Counted from the first letter of the stretch, positions 1-10,165 are shown. The stretch: DNA of 64,000 bases from Acidobacteriota bacterium (GCA_021838785.1 JAKCCV010000002.1:239209-303208); one strand, 5' to 3'. Translations and numbers: made by a program. Notes: a model not told the origin generated them from the letters alone.

Positions 1-994
1 GCATCGCCTGGCGTAACTGGCCGATCTGTTCCTCGCCAACGCCGAGCATGGCGAGTTCCAGCGCGTAGGTTCTCGTATAGTCATAACGATTGCAGTAAGG
101 AGGCGACGTAATTATTCCATCGAAAGAACCCGGGGCCAACGTGGGGAGGACGTCCAAGCATGATCCCCTGAGAATCTCGATAGGGGCTGATGGCATTGCG
201 AGAGTCGGGCTCCTAAACAGTAGGTGGCCCGCAGACAAGTCGTGGGCGATTTGGCCAAGCTTCTCCGAAATCGCTCGCGTAAAGGACGGTATAGGACCTT
301 TGTGGAACGGCTTCGCGCCCGCGCGTCTACCAGAGCGCGAGTCCCAGCGCAGGTACTGTCCGTCCTTGCGGGTGAAGCTCACGGCCTCGAGCACGCAGAG
401 AGCGGCGAAGCGGAGGACCCGCGCCAGGAGCTTGTCCTCCACCCGTTCCACTTCATAAAGGTACCGCGCGAGGTCCCGCTCGGTTTCCGGGGGAAACGCT
501 CCCGCCGTGATGCGGAGATGTAGGAATGGTTTTTCGGGGCCGGTGCAACGCCAGGGGCTCCTTTCCGAAAAGGCTGTGATCTCCCTCGCCAGGTTCTCCC
601 GGTCGGCGGCGAGCAGCAACTTCCTCACCTCAATGATTTCTATCCCAATGGGCAAAAGCTCGATGCCGACGGAGCGGAGGCCCCGCTCGTGCGCGCAGAA
701 TAGGGCTGTGCCCAAGCCGGCGAAGGGGTCGAGAAGGCAGCCACCTTGCGGGCCCACCTTGGAGAGTACGTAACGGACCAGCGAGGCCGAGAAGCCCTCC
801 TTGTATTTGTACCAGCGGTGCTCGCTCTCGCTCCTGTTGGCCTGAAAGCTCACCAAGGCGCGGGTGAGATCCGGGTTCACCCTGAGCTTGTCGGAAAGCT
901 TGGCTCGGAGCAATCCCTCCTCGCGCCGAAGGGTTGAAAGCGCCTGGTCGGGCGACGGCGTCTTCGGGAAGGAAGTCAGAACACCTGTTGCCAT
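1..994 (-). CDS. Site-specific DNA methyltransferase, truncated by the window edge
   Basis: The reverse strand is open from an ATG at 994 to the window edge, giving 331 codons with no stop. The product has an SAM-binding motif I, LDPFAGLGTA (about residues 88-97), preceded by RWYKYKEGFSASLV, and later the catalytic motif IV TSPPYCNRYDYTRTY. Motif I before a S-P-P-Y motif is typical of N4-cytosine or N6-adenine amino-methyltransferases that modify DNA. The C-terminus lies to the left of the window, so a partner restriction gene could also lie there. The ATG is the first codon compatible with the conserved N-terminal region; no strong ribosome site was seen. Family confident; base modified and recognition sequence unknown. 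Confidence 0.8.
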   Translation of the reverse strand, partial: MATGVLTSFPKTPSPDQALSTLRREEGLLRAKLSDKLRVNPDLTRALVSFQANRSESEHRWYKYKEGFSASLVRYVLSKVGPQGGCLLDPFAGLGTALFCAHERGLRSVGIELLPIGIEIIEVRKLLLAADRENLAREITAFSERSPWRCTGPEKPFLHLRITAGAFPPETERDLARYLYEVERVEDKLLARVLRFAALCVLEAVSFTRKDGQYLRWDSRSGRRAGAKPFHKGPIPSFTRAISEKLGQIAHDLSAGHLLFRSPTLAMPSAPIEILRGSCLDVLPTLAPGSFDGIITSPPYCNRYDYTRTYALELAMLGVGEEQIGQLRQAM

Positions 995-1118
995 TCCGCC
1001 TGAATCTTACCAGAGCCGCAGAAAACCGCAAGCGGTTTTGGGCGACGATGGCGGCAAACTCTGGCGCATCGGGGCGCGTGAGCAGCCTCGGGGCGTTGCG
1101 CGGGAAGGAGCGGGGTGG

Positions 1119-2927
1119 TCAGCGGTACTTGTAATGGACTTGAGGGAAGTGCGCGGGGACGATGCCGGCATCTTCTTTTACGGAAATGATTCGGTCCACA
1201 GGGAGATTCGAGAGGCGGGTGACGGCGCCGCTTGGCCACGTGATCTCGAGCGCATCCACGCTCGTTCGCTGGCCGAGCCCAAAGTGGATGCGCGGATCTT
1301 GCGCCGACATGTAACTCATGCCGCCCTTGGCCTGCTTGGTCTGGGTGAACCCTTCGGAGGTCAGCTTGAGCAGCGAGCCGTTGCCATCGCGGTTGGAGCG
1401 GGTTCCGATCAGGTGGACCTTCAGCCAATGGTTGGCGTTGCCGCCGTCGTTGCGAAGCAACTGAGGGAAATCGCCGCGGTCGTTGGTCACGATGTCGAGG
1501 TCGCCATCGTTATCGAAGTCGGCCACGGCCAAGCCGCGACCCGCCACCGGGTGGTTGAAGTCCGCTCCCAGATATTTGGAGACCTTCGCAAACCTGCCGT
1601 TGCCGAGATTGCGATACATCAACATGGGTTCTTTGTAGTGAACCTCGGTGTGATAGAGGCGGATGTTGTCCACCATGGCGCCGTTCAGTTGGCAAATGTC
1701 GTCCCAGCCGTCGTTATCGTAGTCCATAAACTTCATCGCCACGCCACTGAGCAAAATCGCGGTGTTGCCAATGCCAGAGGGATAGGTGTCATCGTTAAAG
1801 GTGCCGTCGCCGTTGTTGCGATAAAGGCGGCTGAGTTCAAAATCGAGGTGGGTGATGTAAATGTCAAACCAGCCGTTGCCAAACAGGTCGGCGGCGTCAA
1901 TGCCCATGCCGGCTTCGTAGCGACCGTCCTCGCTCGCGGCGATGCCGGAAATGAAGGAAACATCCTTGAAGGTGCCGTCGTGCTGGTTGATGAAAAGGAA
2001 ATTCGGCCAGGTGTCGTTGGCAATGGCGATATCGGGCCAACCGTCGTTGTTGAAATCCGCCGTGACCACCCCCATGCCCTTGGCTTCAGGCTTGCCGACG
2101 CCGGATTTGAGACTAACGTCGGTAAAGGTTCCATCGTGATTATTGTGGAAGAGCGCGATGTGCTGGCCTCTATAATTGTCGGGATGGCAGTAGGCGCGAT
2201 AGCCGGGGCGGTGCTCGCCGCACCAGATGTTGTTTTGAGGCGACCAATCAATGTAGTTGCACACCACCAGGTCGAGCCAGCCGTCCTTGTCGTAATCAAA
2301 CCAGGCAGCGCTGGTGGACCATTGGCCGGCATCCGCCACACCCGCCCGGCCCGTCACGTCGGTGAAGGTGCCGTCGCCGTTGTTGTGGTAGAGAATGGCG
2401 CGATCGTAGCCGGTGACGTAGAGGTCTGGATAACCGTCATTGTCGTAATCGCCGACAGCCACGCCTTGGCCGTAGTGGCCTTCGCCACCCACCCCGGCCT
2501 TGGCCGTCACCTCGGTGAAGGTGCCGTCGCCGTTGTTGTGGTAGAGCGAAGAATGGAGCGGTCGTGGCGGCGTGTACACCTGGGTCGCCGCCGACTGGAC
2601 AAAGTAAAGATCGAGCAGGCCGTCTTGATCGTAGTCAATCCAGCCGACGCCCGTGCCCATCGTCTCCAGATAATACTTTTCGGGGCTTTCCGTGGAATCC
2701 TGCTGAAAGGTAATCCCCGCTTGCTGGCGAATGTTGGTGAAGGTGACTGGAATGATAATGGGCGGAGCCGCTGGAGATTCGGCCGCACTGAGGAATAAGC
2801 CCTTTGAAAAGACGCCGCCAGCCGCGCCAAAAGCCGAAAGCTTCAAAAAATCACGGCGCGAGCCCCGCGTTTTCTTCTTACCGGAAGTCCCGATGCCCAA
2901 GACCTTTGCTCGTTCCCCCCAAACCAT
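1119..2927 (-). CDS. TAT-exported FG-GAP repeat protein with ASPIC/UnbV domain (CRTAC1-like)
   Basis: A 602-residue protein beginning with a twin-arginine signal (SRRDFLKLSAFGAAGG, about residues 23-38). The body carries repeated calcium-binding propeller blades of the form D-x-D-x-D-G-x-x-D and NNGDGTFTDVT, as in FG-GAP/VCBS beta-propellers. The last 100 residues match the ASPIC/UnbV domain (NHWLKVHLIGTRSNRDGNG, then ITWPSGAVTRLSNLPVDR). This architecture is CRTAC1-like; such proteins are exported and their function is poorly known, probably binding carbohydrate or matrix. It stands alone on the minus strand between the edge methyltransferase and the PilZ gene. Confidence 0.85.
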   Translation of the reverse strand: MVWGERAKVLGIGTSGKKKTRGSRRDFLKLSAFGAAGGVFSKGLFLSAAESPAAPPIIIPVTFTNIRQQAGITFQQDSTESPEKYYLETMGTGVGWIDYDQDGLLDLYFVQSAATQVYTPPRPLHSSLYHNNGDGTFTEVTAKAGVGGEGHYGQGVAVGDYDNDGYPDLYVTGYDRAILYHNNGDGTFTDVTGRAGVADAGQWSTSAAWFDYDKDGWLDLVVCNYIDWSPQNNIWCGEHRPGYRAYCHPDNYRGQHIALFHNNHDGTFTDVSLKSGVGKPEAKGMGVVTADFNNDGWPDIAIANDTWPNFLFINQHDGTFKDVSFISGIAASEDGRYEAGMGIDAADLFGNGWFDIYITHLDFELSRLYRNNGDGTFNDDTYPSGIGNTAILLSGVAMKFMDYDNDGWDDICQLNGAMVDNIRLYHTEVHYKEPMLMYRNLGNGRFAKVSKYLGADFNHPVAGRGLAVADFDNDGDLDIVTNDRGDFPQLLRNDGGNANHWLKVHLIGTRSNRDGNGSLLKLTSEGFTQTKQAKGGMSYMSAQDPRIHFGLGQRTSVDALEITWPSGAVTRLSNLPVDRIISVKEDAGIVPAHFPQVHYKYR

Positions 2928-3022
2928 CCCCTACTATAGCGCGGATAGTCGGCTCGGCTCAACCGTCGTTTTGGCGGGGAGGATGTTTTGAGAGGTCGGC
3001 GGTGGGGGCGCGGCGGCTGGGG

Positions 3023-3331
3023 CTAACCACCGCCTGGGGTGAGGAACTCAAGGCCGGCATGTTGGGACGGCGGCTCTCCGACCAGGCCCACCCAAACTAC
3101 ACGGGCCTTCTGCGCGAAGCGCGAGCCTTCCGCCGGAATGATCTGGACGACCTGCCCCGCCTCAAATTCCGGCGTGGCCATCACGCGCACGCCGCGACCG
3201 GAAAGGTCCAGGATGATGGAATCTCGCAAAACCATCTGCCCGTGGTATTCGAGCATCAGGCGAACGGGAACGTTGGCTTTGGTACGAACCGAACGACGCG
3301 GGGTAGCGTAAGGAGGGCTGACGGTACTCAT
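3023..3331 (-). CDS. PilZ domain protein
   Basis: A small 102-residue protein consisting almost entirely of a PilZ domain. It has an RRSVRTKANVPVRL segment (an RxxxR-like c-di-GMP-binding entry), then DLSGRGVRVMA (the D/N-x-S-x-x-G motif) and a C-terminal VGLEF-like strand (HAGLEFLTP). PilZ domains bind cyclic di-GMP and control motility, exopolysaccharide or secretion by protein contact. I chose the ATG at 3331 because the domain starts shortly after it; an upstream in-frame ATG at 3394 would add 21 residues of low-complexity sequence. It is not in an obvious operon, so the regulated target is unknown. Confidence 0.75.
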   Translation of the reverse strand: MSTVSPPYATPRRSVRTKANVPVRLMLEYHGQMVLRDSIILDLSGRGVRVMATPEFEAGQVVQIIPAEGSRFAQKARVVWVGLVGEPPSQHAGLEFLTPGGG

Positions 3332-3711
3332 TTCGGCTTCCCTGGCCACTGTTAACTGCGCAGTCATCATACTGAGGGAAGCTAAGGGTGTCAACCGTCA
3401 TTCTGAACGTGAAAAGGCCGAGCGTCCTGGGCGAGGTCTTTTTCACGCCGCGAGGGTCCCCTCTGGCGGAATCCATCCGAGGCGTCAGTTTTCACACTTC
3501 CTCCCTTTCTCTTTTGCTGCCCTCTTCTTTCTGAATTCTCATTGCCACTTTTTCACGGAAGAATTTCGCGCGCCGTTCTAAAATTTCTCCAGCACCGATC
3601 GCCCGCGCGGAATGAAACAAACAAGGGAGCGGAACTCATGGCTGCGGGGCCGCGCGAGGGCCCGCGGAACCCCGCCATCGCCCGCCTGAAATCCTTGGGA
3701 TGCCATCCGGC
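3332..3711. other. Intergenic region between lipB 3' end and PilZ gene, with an imperfect dyad
   Basis: No convincing gene is present. An imperfect inverted repeat lies at 3408-3447: cgtgaaaaggcc pairs with ggtctttttcacg around a 15-base loop. It could be a terminator-like hairpin or an operator upstream of the PilZ gene. The rest shows no structure that I can name. Confidence 0.4.
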
Positions 3712-4371
3712 TTAGCTGGGAACCGCATCCTTCTGGACTGAAAGCTCAAAGACTTCACCGAAGCGCTCCACAACGCGCTCGGAAACCTTCTGGATGGCGA
3801 TTGGATGGCCGAGCAGCTTTTCAAGTGACGTGACCCCTTTGTCGCGCAGCCCGCAGGGAATAATCCAGTCGAAATAGCGAAGGTTGGTATTCACGTTGAA
3901 GGCGAATCCGTGCGAAGTGACCCAGCGGGAAATATGCACGCCCATCGCTGCCAGCTTGTCGGAACCGACAAAGACTCCGGGCACGCCCGCCAACCGCCCG
4001 GCAACAACCCCAAAATCAGCGGCCGCTCGGATTAAAACCTCTTCCAGCGAACGCATGTACCAGGCCACGTCGCGGCGGTGCTGGCGCAGGTCCACGATGG
4101 GATAGCCGACGATTTGCCCGGGACCGTGATAGGTCACGTCGCCGCCTCGGTCGGTTTCATAGACTTCGGCGCCCATCTCCTTGAGCTTGGCGGGAGTGAA
4201 CAGCACGTTCTCGCGCCGCGCGCTCCGCCCGAGCGTATAAACGTGCGGGTGCTCGACGAGGAGCAACGTGTCCGGAATTTGGCTCGCCTGGCGCGCCGCC
4301 ACGCGCTCCCGCTGCACGGCAAGCGCGTCGGCGTAAGGAAGCAAGCCCAGGTTTTCAACGTAGCAGATCAT
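3712..4371 (-). CDS. lipB: Lipoyl(octanoyl) transferase LipB
   Basis: Transfers octanoate from acyl carrier protein to a lysine of the E2 or H subunits, the first step of endogenous lipoate synthesis. The 219-residue product has the family motifs RGGDVTYHGPGQIVGYPI, the catalytic lysine region DKLAAMGVHISRWVTSHGFA, and the catalytic cysteine in IIPCGLRDKGVTSL. Length is normal for LipB. It follows lpdA on the same strand with an 85-base gap. That is functionally coherent, because dihydrolipoyl dehydrogenase acts on the same cofactor. The ATG start is at the usual position (MICYVENLGLL). Confidence 0.95.
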   Translation of the reverse strand: MICYVENLGLLPYADALAVQRERVAARQASQIPDTLLLVEHPHVYTLGRSARRENVLFTPAKLKEMGAEVYETDRGGDVTYHGPGQIVGYPIVDLRQHRRDVAWYMRSLEEVLIRAAADFGVVAGRLAGVPGVFVGSDKLAAMGVHISRWVTSHGFAFNVNTNLRYFDWIIPCGLRDKGVTSLEKLLGHPIAIQKVSERVVERFGEVFELSVQKDAVPS

Positions 4372-4456
4372 GGAAGCAAGTCCCAGGTCGAAGGCCGAGA
4401 GCCGAAAGCCGCTCCTCAGATTCCTGACGTGCGACCCTCAACTCTTGCGCCGGCCT

Positions 4457-5863
4457 TCAAATATGAATCGCCATTCCGTGCACGGCGTGGGCGGCCTCGG
4501 ACACCGCTTCGGTCAGCGTCGGGTGGGGATGGATGGCGCGCTCCAAATCTTCCACGGTTCCTTCCAGCCGCATCGCCAGGACCGCTTCCGCAATCAGTTC
4601 CGTCACCCGCGGGCCGATCATGTGAACGCCCAAAATCTCCCCGTACCGTTCGTCGCTCACGATTTTGATAAATCCTTCCTGATCTCCCAAAATCGCCGCC
4701 TTGCTGTTGCCGGCAAACGGAAACTTTCCCACGCGCACTTTATGTCCGGCTCCGCGCGCTTTACGCTCGGTCAGGCCCACGCTGGCGACTTCGGGTTCCG
4801 TGTAAGTGCAATTCGGAATTTGATTGTAGTTGATGGGCTCCGTGGCCTTGCCCGCGATATGCGTCACCGCCACGAGGCCTTCGGCCGAGCCGACGTGCGC
4901 GAGCAGTGGACTTCCCGCCACAATGTCTCCGATCGCGTAAACGTTCGGCTCCGCCGTTTGCATGTATTCGTTGACCTTCACAAACCCTCGCTCGAGCTGC
5001 GCCCGCGTGCGCTCAAGGCCGATGTTTTGCGTGTTGGGCGAGCGCCCCACGGCGACCAGGCACGTCTCCGCTTGGAGCTTCTGCGGTTGGCCGTCGGCAG
5101 ATTGCCAATCCACCGTCACGCCCGTGGCTGTCTTGGCAACCTTCTCCACCTTGGCGCCCAGATGCAACGCGATGCCCTGCTTCTTGAACGCTTTCTCGAG
5201 CTCGGCCGAAATTTCTTCATCTTCCAGCGGCACCGCGTGGGGCAGCATCTCGAGAATCGTCACCTGGCTGCCGAACCGATGAAAGATCGAGGCAAATTCC
5301 ACGCCCACGGCCCCCGCCCCGATGATGACCATAGATTTCGGAACGCTCTTGAGCTCCAAAATTTCTTTGTTGGTTAAAATGAATTTGCCGTCCGCCTGAA
5401 GGCCCGGCAGCATCTTGGCTTCCGACCCGGTCGCCACCACGATGTTTTTCGCCTGGATTTCGCGTTGCTGATTTTTGTCGTCGGTCACGCTCACGCGGCC
5501 CGGCCCGGCAATGCGTCCGAAGCCCCGAATCCACTCCACCTTATTTTTTCTGAAAAGAAATTCGATGCCCTTCGAGAGCTTCGTGACGACTTTGCTTTTG
5601 CGCGCCAGCACCGCCGCCCAATCTACCGAAAACCCCTTGGTCTCAATCCCAAACTCTTTGGAGTTTTGAAAGCGGTCATAAAGCTCGGCGTCAAAGAGCA
5701 GCGCCTTGGTCGGAATGCAGCCCACGTGCAAGCAGGTTCCGCCGAGCTTGTTGTCGCGCTCGACGACCACCGTCTTGAGCCCCAGTTGCCCGGCTCGAAT
5801 AGCCGCCACATAACCGCCGGGTCCGCTGCCGATGAGGGCTACGTCGTAGGTCGTCTCCGCCAA
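4457..5863 (-). CDS. lpdA: Dihydrolipoyl dehydrogenase (E3)
   Basis: FAD- and NAD-dependent flavoprotein that reoxidises the dihydrolipoyl arm of 2-oxoacid dehydrogenase complexes or the glycine cleavage system. The 468-residue protein has the FAD-binding GSGPGGYVAAIRAGQLG (residues 12-28), the redox disulfide C44-LHVG-C49 inside GGTCLHVGCIPTK, the NAD-binding GAGAVGVEFA and the C-terminal active-site HPHPTLTEA. All key residues are intact and the length is standard. It lies between frr and lipB on the same strand; no E1 or E2 gene is in the window. Confidence 0.95.
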   Translation of the reverse strand: MAETTYDVALIGSGPGGYVAAIRAGQLGLKTVVVERDNKLGGTCLHVGCIPTKALLFDAELYDRFQNSKEFGIETKGFSVDWAAVLARKSKVVTKLSKGIEFLFRKNKVEWIRGFGRIAGPGRVSVTDDKNQQREIQAKNIVVATGSEAKMLPGLQADGKFILTNKEILELKSVPKSMVIIGAGAVGVEFASIFHRFGSQVTILEMLPHAVPLEDEEISAELEKAFKKQGIALHLGAKVEKVAKTATGVTVDWQSADGQPQKLQAETCLVAVGRSPNTQNIGLERTRAQLERGFVKVNEYMQTAEPNVYAIGDIVAGSPLLAHVGSAEGLVAVTHIAGKATEPINYNQIPNCTYTEPEVASVGLTERKARGAGHKVRVGKFPFAGNSKAAILGDQEGFIKIVSDERYGEILGVHMIGPRVTELIAEAVLAMRLEGTVEDLERAIHPHPTLTEAVSEAAHAVHGMAIHI

Positions 5864-6089
5864 GATGACACCTCCCGTACGTCCTTTAATGGATGATAAC
5901 GCCTGCTGAGCGATGGCGGCGTGCTCGCAATCGGTGCGGGATGGAGAGGCTCAGCCGCTGCTTCTCGTCTGCCGTCTTTATCGCCGGAGAGCCCTCTCAC
6001 GCCCGCTCACGTCCCGAGCCTGCCCGACGCTCCTCGTTCGGTGCGTGGCTTCCTCGGCCTTGCTTGATTTGCCATCCACCCAGTGCGCT

Positions 6090-6650
6090 TCAGCGTAACT
6101 CCAGAATCTCTCGCTCCTTGGCCTTGCCTTGCGCTTCCAGCTTCTCCGCAAACTCGTCGGTCATTTTCTGGATTTCTTCCAATGCTCGCCGTTCCTCGTC
6201 TTCGGAGATTTTCTTTTCCTTCAGCAGCCGTTTCAGCTCCTCATTGGCGTCACGGCGAATGTTGCGCACGGCGGTGCGATGATTTTCGAGCACTTTGTGA
6301 ACGTGTTTGACCAGCTCCTTGCGGCGTTCTTCGGTTAAAGGAGGAATGGGCACGCGGAGCATTTTGCCGTCATTCACCGGATTCAGGCCAAGGTCAGAGG
6401 AACGAATGGCCTTATCAATCGCCGGCAGCAAGGAGGGATCCCACGGTTGAATGGTCAGCAGATTGGGTTCCGGCACGCCCAGCGTCGCCACTTGGTTGAG
6501 CGGCGTCGGGGTTCCGTAGTATTCCACCCGGATGTGGTCCAGCAACCCCAGCGAGGCGCGTCCTGTCCGCACGCCCGCCAGTTCCGCCCGTAAATCGTCC
6601 AGGGCTTTCGCCATGCGACTCTTGGTCTGGGTCAAGGTTTCTTTGATCAT
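6090..6650 (-). CDS. frr: Ribosome recycling factor
   Basis: Splits the post-termination ribosome together with EF-G. The 186-residue protein has the usual three-helix-bundle core with a small insert: LRTGRASLGLLDHIRVEYYG-like N-terminal section (VRTGRASLGL), then PWDPSLLPAIDKAI and LTEERRKELVKHVHK, all RRF signatures. Length is exact for the family. It lies 23 bases downstream of pyrH on the same strand, the conserved tsf-pyrH-frr order found in many bacteria. Confidence 0.96.
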   Translation of the reverse strand: MIKETLTQTKSRMAKALDDLRAELAGVRTGRASLGLLDHIRVEYYGTPTPLNQVATLGVPEPNLLTIQPWDPSLLPAIDKAIRSSDLGLNPVNDGKMLRVPIPPLTEERRKELVKHVHKVLENHRTAVRNIRRDANEELKRLLKEKKISEDEERRALEEIQKMTDEFAEKLEAQGKAKEREILELR

Positions 6651-6673
6651 CGGATGCCCGCTCCCTCAGCTAT

Positions 6674-7390
6674 TCAGGATCCCACGGTTGAGCCTACCTT
6701 TTCTCCCAACACCACGCGCTTCAAATTGCCCGGCACATTTAAATTAAAAACAATAATGGGCAGGCTATTGTCCATACACATCGAGATCGCGGTCGTGTCC
6801 ATCACCGAGAGCCCTCGCGAAAGCACCTCTCGATAGCCGATGCGCGCGAACATCTTGGCATTGGTGACCTTCGCCGGGTCGGCATCGTAGATACCGTCCA
6901 CTTTGGTAGCTTTCAGGATGACATCGGCTTTGATTTCCGCGGCCCGCAGCGCCGCCGCTGTGTCGGTGGAGAAATAGGGGCTGCCCGTCCCGCCCGCCAA
7001 CAGCACCACGCGGCCCTTTTCAAGATGCCGAATGACGCGTCGGCGGATAAAAGGCTCGGCAATCTCGCGCATCTCAATCGCCGTGACGACCCGCGTGTAA
7101 GCGCCCGCTTTCTCAAGGGCATCCTGGAGCGCCAAAGCGTTGATGACCGTAGCCAACATGCCCATGTGGTCGGCCACCACGCGCTCGATGCCGTGTTGGG
7201 AGGCGGCGACGCCGCGAATGAAGTTCCCCCCTCCCACCACCACGGCCACTTGCACGCCCAGGCCGCACACCTCGTGAAGCTCCTGGGCAATCCGCGCGGC
7301 GACGGAGGGATCCACCCCAAACCCTTGCGCCCCGATCAACGCCTCGCCGCTCAGTTTGAGCAGAATGCGCTGAAAGACGGCTTGACTCAT
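6674..7390 (-). CDS. pyrH: UMP kinase
   Basis: Phosphorylates UMP to UDP in pyrimidine nucleotide synthesis. The 238-residue product shows the amino acid kinase fold signatures: [11 protein letters not shown] near the N-terminus, [26 protein letters not shown] and the C-terminal [14 protein letters not shown]. These match bacterial PyrH rather than eukaryotic UMP/CMP kinases. It sits between tsf (32-base gap) and frr (23-base gap), so co-transcription is likely. Confidence 0.96.
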   Translation of the reverse strand: MSQAVFQRILLKLSGEALIGAQGFGVDPSVAARIAQELHEVCGLGVQVAVVVGGGNFIRGVAASQHGIERVVADHMGMLATVINALALQDALEKAGAYTRVVTAIEMREIAEPFIRRRVIRHLEKGRVVLLAGGTGSPYFSTDTAAALRAAEIKADVILKATKVDGIYDADPAKVTNAKMFARIGYREVLSRGLSVMDTTAISMCMDNSLPIIVFNLNVPGNLKRVVLGEKVGSTVGS

Positions 7391-7422
7391 GGTTTATTTG
7401 GGTGGGTCCTAGGCGTCGCGGT

Positions 7423-8070
<648 letters not shown>

Positions 8071-8141
8071 TCTCGCTCCTCGCACCCATGCGGGAAGCTG
8101 CTGGGCACTGGGCCCTCCCCTTCATTGGGTTTTTCGGGTGG

Positions 8142-9146
8142 CTAAAAGTCTTCTTCGGGGCTCAAACCTCCGCTTGCTTCTTCCGCTTTGCCGCGCGGCT
8201 TGCCGACAAGTTTCTTCTTCCCTTTGGGGAGACGAACCCGCCCTTCCAGTTCTTCTTCGGCGGCGCGCACGGACGGCGGAAGAGCTGCATTGTCCACCGA
8301 CTCCGCCTCCTCGGTGCCTTCCCCATAGCCTTCGCCGGTGAGTTCGGCCGCGAGTCCGCCGCTTTCCTGGCCGGCGGCGATGGAGGCGGCCTCGCGGGCT
8401 GCTTCCAATTCCTCCGCTGCCTTCTCCGCCGCGAGTTTCTCCTCTTCCAACTGCTTCTGAATCGCTTCTTGCTTGCCTTCCAAAATGGCGTCGGCAATGC
8501 GGGAGGTGAATAATCGAATGGCCCTCAAGGCATCGTCGTTGCCCGGGATCACCCAATCCACCAGTTCGGGGTCGCAGTTGGTGTCCACCACTGCGACCAC
8601 GGGAATCCCTATCTTTTTGGCTTCGCGCACGGCAATTTCTTCTTTGCTCGAGTCCACAACGAACAGCACGTCCGGCAGGCCCGGCATGTCTTTGATCCCG
8701 GCCAGGTTCTTCTCCAACCGCTGGCGTTCCCGCTCCAGTCGCTGGACCTCCTTCTTCGTGAGCAAGTCATACCGCCCGTCGCGGCTCATCTCTTCCAATT
8801 CGCGCAGTCGCTGAATGGATTTTTGAATGGTGGCGTTGTTGGTGAGCAAGCCGCCCAGCCAGCGATGATTGACGTAAAACATGCCGCACCGCTTGGCTTC
8901 CTCGGCGATGGCTTCCTGGGCTTGACGCTTGGTTCCTACAAAAAGAATATTCTTGCCATCGCGACCCTGCTCGAAGAGAAAGGCGGCGGCTTCCTTGAAA
9001 AACTTCAGCGTCTTCTGGAGGTCAATAATATGAATGCCGTTTCGCCGCCCGTAGATGTATTCTTTCATCTTCGGATTCCACCGGCGAGTCTGGTGTCCAA
9101 AGTGGACCCCGGCCTCCAGGAATTCTTTCATCGTGATGTTTGGCAA
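8142..9146 (-). CDS. rpsB: 30S ribosomal protein S2 with long C-terminal extension
   Basis: Structural protein of the small ribosomal subunit. The core is unmistakable: [44 protein letters not shown] and [19 protein letters not shown]. At 334 residues it is about 80 longer than usual. The extra C-terminal tail (from about residue 240) is rich in Glu, Ala and Lys and looks helical and charged. The start is a TTG at 9144-9146 with AGGAG five bases upstream; the first ATG is codon 6. It is followed by tsf. Confidence 0.95.
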   Translation of the reverse strand: MPNITMKEFLEAGVHFGHQTRRWNPKMKEYIYGRRNGIHIIDLQKTLKFFKEAAAFLFEQGRDGKNILFVGTKRQAQEAIAEEAKRCGMFYVNHRWLGGLLTNNATIQKSIQRLRELEEMSRDGRYDLLTKKEVQRLERERQRLEKNLAGIKDMPGLPDVLFVVDSSKEEIAVREAKKIGIPVVAVVDTNCDPELVDWVIPGNDDALRAIRLFTSRIADAILEGKQEAIQKQLEEEKLAAEKAAEELEAAREAASIAAGQESGGLAAELTGEGYGEGTEEAESVDNAALPPSVRAAEEELEGRVRLPKGKKKLVGKPRGKAEEASGGLSPEEDF

Positions 9147-9236
9147 TTCGTCTCCTGACCTCCCCCATCCGTTCTTTCTCTTAACAAACGATGCTTTCAG
9201 CCTTCAAGTTCGCCGCCTCGGAAGCTGAACCTTGCC

Positions 9237-9632
9237 TTACCGCTTCGAGAACTGGAACCGTTTGCGAGCGCCTTTTTGCCCGTACTTTTTGCGCTCTTTC
9301 GCGCGGGGATCTCGGGTCAAAAGCCCGTTTCGGCGTAACACCGAGCGCAATTCAGTGTTGTAGCGAAGAAGGGCGCGGGCAATTCCCAGCCTTGTGGCTC
9401 CGACTTGGCCGTGAATACCGCCGCCCTCCGCGTTGACGAAAATATCAAACTTGCCCTGCGTCTCCGTGACTATCAAGGGTTGCTGAAGCTCGATCCTCAT
9501 GGAATTCAGTGGAAAATATGCTTCGAGCGACTGGCCGTTGACTTCACATTTCCCCGTGCCTGGGCGCAGAATGACTCTTGCCACGGAAGTTTTTCGCCGT
9601 CCCGAAGCCCAAATCTCTCCCGAATCGTTCAC
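9237..9632 (-). CDS. rpsI: 30S ribosomal protein S9
   Basis: Small-subunit protein whose C-terminal tail reaches the P-site tRNA. Signatures include ASGRRKTSVARV, EAYFPLNSMRIELQQPL, GGGIHGQVGATRLGIARALL and the basic tail RKKYGQKGARKRFQFSKR. I place the start at a GTG (9630-9632) because AAGGAG lies six bases upstream; this gives 131 residues, the normal size. An in-frame TTG at 9653 would add seven residues, and the nearby ATG is out of frame. It follows rplM by 28 bases. Confidence 0.93.
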   Translation of the reverse strand: MNDSGEIWASGRRKTSVARVILRPGTGKCEVNGQSLEAYFPLNSMRIELQQPLIVTETQGKFDIFVNAEGGGIHGQVGATRLGIARALLRYNTELRSVLRRNGLLTRDPRAKERKKYGQKGARKRFQFSKR

Positions 9633-9660
9633 CTCATGCTCCTTTGACCTCAAGATTCCT

Positions 9661-10101
9661 TCACGCCGAGCGCGTTAGGTTGACCGGGGACGGTTTCTGA
9701 GCCTGATGCGGATAGGAGGCCCCCGCGTACACTTTCAACCGCGTGGCCAACCGCGCCCCCAAACGAGTTTTCGGCAACATTCCCAGAATCGCCTCCCGCA
9801 CCACCTGCTCGGGCTTTGTGGCCAGTAGTTGGTCGGCCCGCACTTCCTTCAACCCGCCCGGATAACCCGTGTAATGCCGGTAAATCTTCTGCTCGGCTTT
9901 CCGTCCCGTTAAGCGAATTTTGTCGGCATTGATGATAATTAAGCCTTGGCGATGGTCGGCCTGTGGCGTCCATGCGGGTAAATTCTTCCCCGTCAGAACA
10001 CGCGCCGCCCGCGCCGCCAGCCGCCCCAAAACGGCTCCCTCCGCGTCCACCAGATGCCATTCGACTTGGCGATGACTCGCCCCCAAAAATGACGTTTGCA
10101 A
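9661..10101 (-). CDS. rplM: 50S ribosomal protein L13
   Basis: Early-assembly protein of the large subunit. Recognisable motifs are WHLVDAEGAVLGRLAARAAR near the N-terminus, a KIRLTGRKAEQKIYRHYTGYPGG segment (broken here for length), EAILGMLPKTRLG and the C-terminal LKVYAGASYPHQAQKP. Length 146 is typical. The start is a TTG at 10099-10101 with AAGGAG six bases upstream. It is the first gene of the minus-strand translation block and is fed by a good sigma70-like promoter at 10137-10165. Confidence 0.94.
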   Translation of the reverse strand: MQTSFLGASHRQVEWHLVDAEGAVLGRLAARAARVLTGKNLPAWTPQADHRQGLIIINADKIRLTGRKAEQKIYRHYTGYPGGLKEVRADQLLATKPEQVVREAILGMLPKTRLGARLATRLKVYAGASYPHQAQKPSPVNLTRSA

Positions 10102-10136
10102 GCTACACTCCTTCGTTGAAAACTCGCAATCTACTA

Positions 10137-10165
10137 TGTTTAACTGAACCCCCGCCGATTGTCAA
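10137..10165 (-). promoter_or_regulatory. Predicted sigma70-type promoter for rplM-rpsI-rpsB block
   Basis: On the minus strand TTGACA (10165-10160) is followed after exactly 17 bases by TAAACA (10142-10137), about 35 bases upstream of the rplM TTG start. The -35 is a perfect consensus and the -10 a fair one. Confidence 0.6.

Noticed and set aside
864..2798. Very long open frame opposite the exported FG-GAP protein
   Set aside because: GC-rich codon bias keeps the reverse strand open; its translation has no recognisable domain, while the minus strand shows clear propeller and ASPIC/UnbV motifs.
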